A stretch of 11,742 nucleotides of DNA from Candidatus Woesearchaeota archaeon (GTDB taxonomy: Archaea > Nanobdellota > Nanobdellia > Woesearchaeales > GW2011-AR4): the NCBI GenBank assembly GCA_016185865.1, contig JACPMU010000063.1:1-11742 (forward strand). Direction: 5' to 3'. The notes under the pieces were generated by a model. It ran no database searches and had not been told where the DNA came from. It was given only the letters and a program-made list of their open reading frames with translations. The position numbers and the translations under genes were made by a program. The stretch's first letter is position 1, and every line of letters starts with the position of its first letter. Below are positions 5,958 through 11,742 of this stretch, piece after piece.

Positions 5958-7229
5958 ATGCTGAAATTCCTCAAAAAAATATTCCAAAATGAAGAGCAGC
6001 AGCCAAAAAAAGCAGTAGAAATAAGCCTGCAGGGCATGGAAGAATGGCTTGATGAGAAATCAAAGCCCCTGATGGATGATGTGCGCCAGCAGATAGAAGA
6101 AGCGCTGATGAAAATCAATGATGAAGCCCAGAGGGCAAGGATCAATGTCGAAGTTCTTGAAAATTCAAAGCTGCAGAATCCAAACATCCCGTTCAAAGCA
6201 AAGCAGTACATGGAAGGCAACAGGAAAGCATACATAAGGGCTGTTAACTCGTTTCTTGGGCACATGGAAATCAACAACAAAGATTATTTTTACCTTGTTG
6301 ACTTCTGCAAGCTGTTTGACGGGCTGATTGATGGCTTAAACAAGGGCACTTTCAGAAGCTACACCATCCTGCAGGAATTCTTTGCCAACGAGACAAGCAA
6401 GATAGCGCACAACTTAAGGAATTTTGACGGGCTGTTTAAAGAGCTTAAATCCGTGCTTAATGGCAAGGAGATGGTTGCTGTCAACAAAACAAGAGAAAAA
6501 ATACAAAATTTGAAGGCAAAAACAAAGCAGAGAATAAACCTGGATGTTGACCTGAAAAATGCCGAAGCTGACCTAAAGCTTGTGAACGAGGAAAAAGACT
6601 CCATAATGGCTGAAATAGAAAAATTCAACAAAAGCGACGAGCATAATAATTTCCTGAAGCTGAATGAAGCGAGAAAAAGCAAGGCAGCTGCTTTTTACAA
6701 TGATGAAAGCCAGATTCTGCAGTCATTTTCTGTATTGGAAAGGGCTCTGAGAAAATACTCGCATGTTGCATTTGAGCACGAGGAGACTGTGCTGGATTAC
6801 CTGAAGCATCCGATTGAAACGCTTGCAAATGACAAGAATTTTGTAATTTTGGACATTTTGAAAAATCTGGAAGGAATGCTCCAGGAAAACAGGCTGCAGA
6901 TTGACAACAAAAAAAAGGAAAAATCAATTGAAGAGGCCAAGAAATTCACAAAGGAGTTCCTTGGGCAATTTTTGAAAAAATACTTCTCATTCAAGGCTGA
7001 AATGGATGAGATAGACAATAAAATAAAGTCATCTGGGGTGCCTGAAAAATTCAGGAATTTCAACAAGCGCCTTGAGGACACCAACATAAAAATTGAAAAA
7101 AACAATGGGGAAGCTGAGAAATTAAGAAATGACGCTGTTAAGCTGCAGAATTCTGTTGAGAATTTAAAAAATCAGATAGAAAGTGATGTGAATCATATTT
7201 TTAACGAGGAAATAATGGTTGTTATCTAA
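5958..7229 (+). CDS. Coiled-coil protein, 423 aa, uncharacterised
   Basis: A soluble, highly charged (Lys/Glu-rich) helical protein without signal peptide or membrane span. Heptad-like patterns are clearest at about 160-245 (around TREKIQNLKAKTKQRI and VNEEKDSIMAEIEKF) and 345-412, so it should form long coiled coils. Between them lies a mixed region (250-345) with aromatic residues that may be a small globular part. The start MLKFLKKIFQNEEQQPKK is amphipathic and basic and could touch the membrane. No motif identifies an enzyme, and I do not recognise the family. It is the only full-length plus-strand gene. It diverges from the pyrophosphatase and its 3' end overlaps that of pgk by eight bases, so the two transcripts are convergent. 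A structural or scaffold role is a guess. Confidence 0.85.
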   Translation: MLKFLKKIFQNEEQQPKKAVEISLQGMEEWLDEKSKPLMDDVRQQIEEALMKINDEAQRARINVEVLENSKLQNPNIPFKAKQYMEGNRKAYIRAVNSFLGHMEINNKDYFYLVDFCKLFDGLIDGLNKGTFRSYTILQEFFANETSKIAHNLRNFDGLFKELKSVLNGKEMVAVNKTREKIQNLKAKTKQRINLDVDLKNAEADLKLVNEEKDSIMAEIEKFNKSDEHNNFLKLNEARKSKAAAFYNDESQILQSFSVLERALRKYSHVAFEHEETVLDYLKHPIETLANDKNFVILDILKNLEGMLQENRLQIDNKKKEKSIEEAKKFTKEFLGQFLKKYFSFKAEMDEIDNKIKSSGVPEKFRNFNKRLEDTNIKIEKNNGEAEKLRNDAVKLQNSVENLKNQIESDVNHIFNEEIMVVI

Positions 7230-8412
7230 ATCTTTTGCAGCTTTCCTCCAAAGCCTCTATCCCGGGCAGCTTCTTGCCCTCAAAAAATTCAAGCGAAGCC
7301 CCTCCGCCGGTGCTTACATGGCTCAATTTTGATGCGTATCCGAATTTTTCAACAGCAGCTGCAGAATCTCCCCCTCCAACAATAGTTGTTGCCTTCAATG
7401 TTGACAGAAATTTTGCTATTTCCCTTGTCCCATTTGCAAATTTCTCAAACTCAAAAACTCCAAGAGGTCCGTTCCACACAACTGTCTTTGCTGTCTTTAA
7501 AATTTCCTTGTAATTTTTGACAGTCTCTGGCCCTATATCGAGGCCAATCCAGCCGTTTGGAATGCCATCAACATCTGCAATTTTTGATTCTGCATTTGCA
7601 TCAAACCTGTCAGCAATAACAACATCAACTGGCAGCATAATTTTCTTATTTTTTAATAGTTTTTTTGCAATTTCAATGCCTTCTTCATCAATTTTTGAAT
7701 TTCCAATGCTTTTGCCATGGGCTTTGTAGAATGTGAATATCATTGCTCCTCCGAGCAATAACTTGTCCACTTTTGAAAGCAGATTTTCAATGACCTTGAT
7801 TTTATCAGAGATTTTCACTCCGCCAAGTATTGCTATGAACGGCCTGTCGGGATTTTCAAGCGCCTTGCCCATAACACTTAATTCTTTTTCAACAAGAAAC
7901 CCCGCAGCAGACTTAAGGTATTTTGTTATTCCATATGTTGATGCATGCGCACGATGGCATGTCCCAAATGCGTCATTGACATAAAGCTCTGCCAGCTCTG
8001 CAAGCTGCTTTGAAAAATTCCCATCATTTGCTTCTTCTTCCGGATGAAATCTGAGGTTTTCAAGCAGAATAACATCGCCATTATTCATTTCCGTTACTTT
8101 ACTTTTTACATCTTCGCCAATACAGTCATCCAGTTTTTTTACATTTTTCTTTAATAATTGCCCTAAACGAGCTGCAACCTTGTCCATCCTCAAAGAATCA
8201 ACAACTTTTCCATCTGGTCTTCCTAAATGCGAGCAAAGAATGGCTTTTGCATTTTTTTCAGCAAGATATTTTATTGTTGGCAAACTCTCTATTATTCTCT
8301 TGTCATCGGCAACATCATTTGTTTTCTTGTCCAGCGGAACATTGAAGTCAACCCTGACAAGAACCCGCTTTCCCTGTACATCCAAGTCTTTTAATGTGAA
8401 AAAGTCGTGCAT
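7222..8412 (-). CDS. pgk: Phosphoglycerate kinase, bacterial-looking type
   Basis: PGK transfers phosphate between 1,3-bisphosphoglycerate and ADP, the first ATP-yielding step of lower glycolysis, and runs in reverse in gluconeogenesis. The 396-residue length is normal. Substrate-side motifs are complete: R-V-D-F-N-V-P-L (20-27), S-H-L-G-R-P (61-66), R-F-H-P-E-E-E (121-127) and H-R-A-H-A-S (153-158). Nucleotide-side motifs are also complete: GGVKISDK (197-204), G-G-G-D-S-A-A-A-V (346-354), S-T-G-G-G-A-S-L-E-F (367-376) and a K-L-P-G-I-E-A-L C-terminus. The GGGDSAAAV and LPGIEAL segments resemble bacterial enzymes rather than archaeal ones, which usually carry His after the three glycines; transfer from bacteria is inferred. 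ATG 8412 has a TATA box about 22-24 bases upstream. The 3' end overlaps the convergent coiled-coil gene by eight bases. Confidence 0.96.
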   Translation of the reverse strand: MHDFFTLKDLDVQGKRVLVRVDFNVPLDKKTNDVADDKRIIESLPTIKYLAEKNAKAILCSHLGRPDGKVVDSLRMDKVAARLGQLLKKNVKKLDDCIGEDVKSKVTEMNNGDVILLENLRFHPEEEANDGNFSKQLAELAELYVNDAFGTCHRAHASTYGITKYLKSAAGFLVEKELSVMGKALENPDRPFIAILGGVKISDKIKVIENLLSKVDKLLLGGAMIFTFYKAHGKSIGNSKIDEEGIEIAKKLLKNKKIMLPVDVVIADRFDANAESKIADVDGIPNGWIGLDIGPETVKNYKEILKTAKTVVWNGPLGVFEFEKFANGTREIAKFLSTLKATTIVGGGDSAAAVEKFGYASKLSHVSTGGGASLEFFEGKKLPGIEALEESCKRFR

Positions 8413-8432
8413 AGAAAAATGGAGTTAAAGTG

Positions 8433-8442
8433 TTTTTAAAAG
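8433..8442 (-). promoter_or_regulatory. TATA box of pgk
   Basis: CTTTTAAAAA on the minus strand, about 22-24 bases upstream of ATG 8412, in the 40-base gap after the broken pyrophosphatase gene. Confidence 0.5.
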
Positions 8443-8452
8443 ATTTGTGGTT

Positions 8453-10262
8453 CTATAATATCAGCGGCGCAGAAACAATCGCAACAATTGACATCAGCTT
8501 TATCAGAATATTCAGGGAAGGCCCTGCTGTGTCCTTGAACGGATCCCCCACAGTGTCGCCGACAACAGCTGCCTTGTGGGCATCGCTTCCCTTGCCTCCA
8601 AAATTTCCAGCTTCAATGTATTTCTTTGCATTGTCCCATGCGCCTCCTGAATTTGCCATAAATATTGCAAGGGAAAATCCGGTCACTATGGAACCTACAA
8701 GCAAGCCTCCTAATGTCTGCACTCCAAAAGCATATCCAATAAATATTGGCGACAGTATCGCAAGCAGCGAAGGCATTATCATCTGCTTTAATGCAGACTG
8801 TGTGCTTATTGCAATGCATTTCTCATAGTCAGGCTTTGCCTTCCCTTTGTTTAATCCTTTTATTGTTTTCCACTGCCTTCTTACCTCCTCAACAATTTCG
8901 GAAGCGGCTTTCCCTACCGCCTGCATTGCAAAAGAGCTGAACAAAAAAGGAAGCATTCCTCCGATAAACAATCCAATTATAACATCAGGGTTGGAAATGC
9001 TCATAACATCAATCTTTGTAATTTGTGTGAAGCTGGCAAACAATGCAAGAGCTGTCAGCGCAGCGCTTCCGATTGCAAATCCCTTGCCTATTGCAGCAGT
9101 TGTGTTGCCTACAGCATCAAGCAGCTCTGTCTTTTCCCTTACATCTTTGCCGGCTTTTGCCATCTCTGAAATTCCTGCTGCATTGTCAGCAACAGCTCCA
9201 TAAGTCTCAATCGCAAGCGTAAATCCAAGAGTTGCAAGCATGCCGACTCCTGCAATCGCAATGCCGTAAAGCCCTGCAAATTTATAGGCTATAAGGACAG
9301 CAATCGACACAGAAACCACAGGAATCAAGGTTGAGAGCATTCCAACTGCAAGCCCCTGTATCACATTCGTGCCTGCGCCTGTTTTTGCCGCTATTGCGAT
9401 GCTCTGCGTTGGCTTGTTTCTGTTTGATGTATAGTACTCTGTGAACAAGCCAATCAATACCCCAGCTATTAACCCAGCTAATGCGGCATAAAATATTCCA
9501 ATATCAAATCCTTGGTATTTTATGAATAAAAATAACAAGACAGCTTGGCCCGAACATTATCAATCCTATTGCCATCGCTGCTATTATGCTGTTCACATAG
9601 CTTTCAAACAAGTCAGCTCCCATTCCTGCAACATCGCCTACATTGTCGCCGACATTGTCGGCAATCACAGCAGGGTTTCTTGGATCGTCCTCTGGAATTC
9701 CTTTTTCAACCTTGCCAACCAAGTCGCTTCCGACATCAGCTGCTTTTGTGTAAATTCCGCCTCCAACTCTTGCAAACAATGCAATTGATGAAGCGCCAAA
9801 CCCATATCCATAGATTATGTTCGGGTCTTCAAAAATAATGTAAAGGACTGTTACCCCAAGCAGGCCTATGCCGACAACGCTTAATCCCATGACAGAGCCT
9901 GAATAGAAAGCCAGCCTGAGCCCATCTCCAATATGGGCTTTTGTTGCTTCAGTTGTCCTTGAATTTGCCTTTGTAGCAATCCTCATTCCTATATTTCCTG
10001 CCAATGCCGATGAAATTCCCCCTATAATGAAAGAGACTGCAAGCCTTGCATCAATAAAAAAATAAAGTATCAGAGCAGCAACAGCCAAAAACACGATTAA
10101 CACTTCATATTCTTTTTTCAAAAAAGTCAGGGCTCCTTTGTGAATTGTTTCGGAAATCTCCTGCATTTTCGCAGAGCCAGCAGGTTTTTTTAAAATGTAA
10201 AATGACAGAAATAATCCAGCTATTAATGACAGCACACTTATTCCAATGACATATGCAAGCAT
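8453..10262 (-). pseudogene. hppA: Second membrane pyrophosphatase, K+-dependent type, broken by internal deletion and frame change
   Basis: Two frames together cover an M-PPase. Frame one (10262 to 9504) holds spans 1-6 with DVGSDLVGKVE (177-187), D-P-R-N-P-A-V-I-A-D, G-D-N-V-G-D-V-A-G-M-G-A-D-L-F-E (205-220, gate Glu220), and then leaves the family after F-G-P (237-239) near 9545. Frame two (from about 9541 to 8453) resumes at V-L-L-F-L-F-I-K-Y-Q-G and carries all later motifs: GNTTAAIGKGFAIGSAAL, G-G-A-W-D-N-A-K-K and VGDTVGDPFKDTAGPS. Aligned to the intact copy, about 50 residues (membrane span 7 and the start of 8) are missing at the junction, so this is a deletion that changes frame, not just one lost base. 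Ala and Gly at the two diagnostic sites of the GNTTAAIGKG motif mark the K+-dependent class. The start codon ATG 10262 has a GAGG seven bases upstream. Confidence 0.88.
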
Positions 10263-10296
10263 TTTACGCCTCTTTTTTATTTTTGTGCTTACCTGA

Positions 10297-10306
10297 ATAT
10301 ATAAAT
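10297..10306 (-). promoter_or_regulatory. TATA box of the second pyrophosphatase
   Basis: ATTTATATAT on the minus strand, 35 bases before ATG 10262. The leader of about ten bases contains GAGGCG, a Shine-Dalgarno-like sequence seven bases before the ATG. Unlike the other genes here, this one seems to have a short leader with a ribosome site. Confidence 0.55.
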
Positions 10307-10315
10307 GTATATGAT

Positions 10316-10438
10316 TCAGCTTCTTCCCTTGACCCAAAAATAAAGATAAACAATAAAAGCGGCAACCAGCAGAAAATTAGCAGCAGTTATCACAATTGTG
10401 AGCCATACAAGGAATTTTTGCTTGGTCTTTTTTTTCAT
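10316..10438 (-). CDS. Single-span membrane peptide, 40 aa, uncharacterised
   Basis: ATG 10438 opens MKKKTKQKFLVWLTIVITAA, continues N-F-L-L-V-A-A-F-I-V-Y-L-Y-F-W and ends V-K-G-R-S. That is a textbook one-helix membrane protein: six basic residues in the first eight, about 26 hydrophobic residues (10-35), an aromatic belt and a short basic tail. The gene starts ten bases after the rio1 stop codon and ends just before the promoter of the second pyrophosphatase, so it is probably cotranscribed with rio1. No family can be named for so short a protein. It could equally be a regulator of a membrane complex or a conserved orphan. Chance frames seldom show such a clean basic-hydrophobic-basic pattern, which is the main support. 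Confidence 0.62.
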   Translation of the reverse strand: MKKKTKQKFLVWLTIVITAANFLLVAAFIVYLYFWVKGRS

Positions 10439-10448
10439 GATTTTGAAT

Positions 10449-11165
10449 TTATTTTTTTGTAATCTGCATTTTAATTTTTGCTTCATCGGCTTTCAGTCCT
10501 ATTTTCCTGAAAAAATTGCAAATGTTCCTTACATCTCTTTCCAGGTATTCATTCGACCTTGAGCTGTTCAGCGTAATGCATTGGGAAAAATCAATAAAAA
10601 CCGGCTTTTCATTGTGGTTCAGGATGTTGAATGCAGATAAGTCAGCATGCACGAAGCCAGCCCTGTGCAGCCTTTTCATGTTTGCGATTATTTTTTCAAA
10701 AAATTCCTTTGGATTTTTCGGGATTGAGTCCTTGAGCTTTTGCGCAAATACTCCGTCATCTCCTATAAATTCCAGCACTAAAACATTGCCTGAAAAAGTC
10801 AATGGCGTTGGAACGCTTACATTTGCCTGGCGGGCTTTCATGAGATTTCTGTATTCTCTTTGCACCCATGAAAAGATGATGTTCCTCTTTCCCTTCTTCA
10901 TGTCAATGAACCTTGGGTCATCTTTGATATAATCGTACATCCTGTTGAAGTCGCATGTTTCAAGCCTGTAAATCTTGACCATCACTCTTGAGCCGTCTTT
11001 CCTGATGGCAGAGAACACATTGCTCTCCTTGCCTATGGAAATAGGGCTTTCCAAGCCTTCAAAATGCCCCTGTGTTATGAGCTTGTAGAGAGTCCTGTTT
11101 GTGAACCCGTCAAAAACATCATGCATTGTCTTGAAATCTTCTCTTGGCTTGGATTTTTTTGGCAT
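10449..11165 (-). CDS. rio1: RIO1-type atypical serine protein kinase/ATPase
   Basis: RIO1 family proteins bind ATP and act in late maturation of the small ribosomal subunit. The 238-residue protein has the RIO layout: a nucleotide loop S-I-G-K-E-S-N-V-F (43-51, usually STGKEANVF), catalytic Lys64 in V-M-V-K-I-Y, helix C Glu104 in R-E-Y-R-N-L-M, a hinge at L-E-F-I-G (131-135), the catalytic loop H-A-D-L-S-A-F-N (173-180, Asp175 and Asn180) and the metal site I-D-F-S-Q (191-195, Asp192). R-E-Y-R-N-L and the F-V-H-A-D-L-S form favour RIO1 over RIO2, and no RIO2 winged-helix domain precedes it. All catalytic residues are present. It has its own TATA box 21 bases upstream, and a 40-residue membrane peptide follows. 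Confidence 0.94.
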   Translation of the reverse strand: MPKKSKPREDFKTMHDVFDGFTNRTLYKLITQGHFEGLESPISIGKESNVFSAIRKDGSRVMVKIYRLETCDFNRMYDYIKDDPRFIDMKKGKRNIIFSWVQREYRNLMKARQANVSVPTPLTFSGNVLVLEFIGDDGVFAQKLKDSIPKNPKEFFEKIIANMKRLHRAGFVHADLSAFNILNHNEKPVFIDFSQCITLNSSRSNEYLERDVRNICNFFRKIGLKADEAKIKMQITKK

Positions 11166-11185
11166 GAAAATGCAGAATAAAGCAG

Positions 11186-11193
11186 ATATTTAA
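11186..11193 (-). promoter_or_regulatory. TATA box of rio1
   Basis: CTTAAATATC on the minus strand, 21 bases upstream of ATG 11165, again consistent with a leaderless transcript. Between here and 11310 the DNA is very AT-rich, with short AAATATT-type repeats and no gene that I can support. Confidence 0.5.
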
Positions 11194-11310
11194 GGGTATC
11201 TTTAGTAATTTTTAAAATATTAAAAATATTATGTAGGTAAAAATAAATATTGTATAATAAAACTTCTTTTTTTGGTTTTTATTGCATCCCATCATAGTAG
11301 TTATAGAACC

Positions 11311-11324
11311 AAAAGGTTTAAATA
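11311..11324 (+). promoter_or_regulatory. Plus-strand promoter (purine-rich BRE plus TATA box)
   Basis: AAAAGG followed by TTTAAATA is a strong archaeal BRE/TATA pair. Transcription would start near 11345-11350, about 98 bases before the ATG at 11445. This is much longer than the near-zero leaders of the other genes here, and leaves room for the hairpin at 11389-11422. Confidence 0.6.
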
Positions 11325-11388
11325 CTAATCCCATTATACAGTAGTAACATATACGTTGGGGATTTCATTTTCATTATCACCTCTTTTT

Positions 11389-11426
11389 CCCTGGCAAGGT
11401 CTCGCAAGAGGCTTTGCTGGGGTTTT
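11389..11426 (+). promoter_or_regulatory. Perfect 15-bp RNA hairpin with GCAA tetraloop and U-tract in a 5' leader
   Basis: The arm CCCTGGCAAGGTCTC (11389-11403) pairs with GAGGCTTTGCTGGGG (11408-11422) over all 15 positions around a GCAA tetraloop of the GNRA class, followed by TTTT and AT-rich sequence. Eleven pairs are Watson-Crick and four are G-U, so the fold is fully paired only as plus-strand RNA; the complementary strand would have four A-C mismatches. It could be an attenuator or terminator, a protein-binding leader element, or the palindromic end of a cassette-like unit. The preceding CCTCTT (11380-11385) can instead pair with AAGAGG (11406-11411), which would open the hairpin top. 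Confidence 0.75.
11409..11422. repeat. Inverted repeat flanking the small gene (partner at 11729-11742)
   Basis: AGGCTTTGCTGGGG (11409-11422) matches the reverse complement of CCCCAACAAAGCCT (11729-11742) at 13 of 14 bases, with weaker A/T-rich similarity continuing inwards. The right copy touches the window edge. It also resembles the hairpin's own 5' arm, with only transitions as differences, so a second similar hairpin may begin there. Confidence 0.65.
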
Positions 11427-11444
11427 ATATTAACAAAGATAAAA

Positions 11445-11704
11445 ATGGCAAATGTATTAACACCTGGGGAAGTTAAAGAAACCTTTCGCCCTATACGAAG
11501 TCAGCAGTCTGAAGGGAATTTGATTTAGAATGGAAAGTTACTGTAGAGGGTGTACCTTCAAGTCCTTATACAGATGATATGCAATGGTATAGGGGGTTTA
11601 TTTTTACAATAGATGGTCTTACTTGCGGAGTATCTGCTGAATCATTGAGAGAAGCTCGATATGATGGAAGAAAATATCTTAAATATAATCTTATAATTAA
11701 ATAA
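11445..11704 (+). pseudogene. Small gene with a frame disruption, about 86 aa if restored
   Basis: ATG 11445 opens MANVLTPGEVKETFRPIRSQ and stops at 11526-11528 after 27 residues. The frame one base back is open from 11513 to a TAA at 11702-11704 and continues sensibly as EFDLEWKVTVEGVPSSPY, then D-D-M-Q-W-Y-R-G-F-I-F-T-I-D-G-L, ending in Y-L-K-Y-N-L-I-I-K. One more G in the GGG run at 11514-11516 would join both into about 86 residues reading S-E-G-E-F-D-L-E-W. Alternating hydrophobic and polar residues suggest a small beta-rich domain; no family is recognised. No classical slippery heptamer is visible at the junction. The gene lies after a structured leader and before a second hairpin arm. 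A sequencing error in the G run, real decay or a phase-variable tract are all possible. Confidence 0.55.
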
Positions 11705-11742
11705 AAATTGTTTTTCTTAAAATAAAAACCCCAACAAAGCCT

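Noticed and set aside
5942..6280. Minus-strand hydrophobic frames inside the coiled-coil gene
   Set aside because: A Lys/Glu/Asn-rich coding strand gives Phe/Leu/Ser-rich antisense frames by composition; the plus-strand frame is far longer.
9504..9560. Programmed frameshift joining the two parts of the second pyrophosphatase
   Set aside because: Alignment with the intact paralogue shows about 50 residues missing at the junction, so recoding alone could not give a normal protein.
11376..11383. ATCACCTC in the leader, identical to part of a 16S rRNA 3' tail
   Set aside because: Eight bases is within chance, and no other rRNA sequence is present nearby.
11355..11742. Integron attC sites around the small plus-strand gene
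   Set aside because: GTTGGGG and CCCCAAC break the GTTRRRY/RYYYAAC consensus at one base each, the hairpin is shorter than typical attC, and no integrase is in view.
1..11742. tRNA, rRNA, CRISPR arrays or transposase genes
   Set aside because: I saw no cloverleaf-like element, rRNA core, regularly spaced repeats or transposase motifs on either strand.

Overview
This AT-rich window reads as archaeal. It carries an RNase P protein 4 homologue, a RIO1-type atypical kinase and a Dph2 N-terminus, and most genes have a TATA-like box 21-25 bases upstream of the ATG, as expected for leaderless transcripts. Small compact genes, several short membrane proteins and a bacterial-looking phosphoglycerate kinase suggest a DPANN archaeon of the Woesearchaeota/Pacearchaeota kind. 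That placement is inference.

Layout: 1-1038 (minus) holds the start of rpiB, a Nudix hydrolase and a truncated dph2. 1071-2813 (minus) is a tight run of four or five uncharacterised genes: perhaps a 32-residue peptide, then a 61-residue glycine-zipper membrane protein, a 49-residue charged protein, a Tat-signal protein and a helical protein. 3010-3682 (minus) holds rnp4 and a small polytopic membrane protein. 3781-5853 (minus) is an intact membrane pyrophosphatase. 5958-7229 is the only long plus-strand gene, a coiled-coil protein. 7222-8412 (minus) is pgk. 8453-10262 (minus) is a second membrane pyrophosphatase broken by an internal deletion. 10316-11165 (minus) is rio1 plus a 40-residue single-span membrane peptide. 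11311-11742 (plus) is a promoter, a leader with a 15-bp GCAA-capped hairpin, a frame-disrupted small gene, and an inverted copy of the hairpin arm at the window edge.

The best understood theme is carbon and energy metabolism: RpiB (pentose phosphates), PGK (lower glycolysis) and PPi-driven ion pumps. The intact pump carries the residues of K+-independent enzymes; the broken one carries those of K+-dependent enzymes. The two least explained places are the 1071-2813 operon with palindromes near its promoter, and the hairpin-flanked small gene at 11389-11742. Three reading frames are damaged (dph2, the second pyrophosphatase, the last gene), so either real gene decay or local assembly error must be considered.
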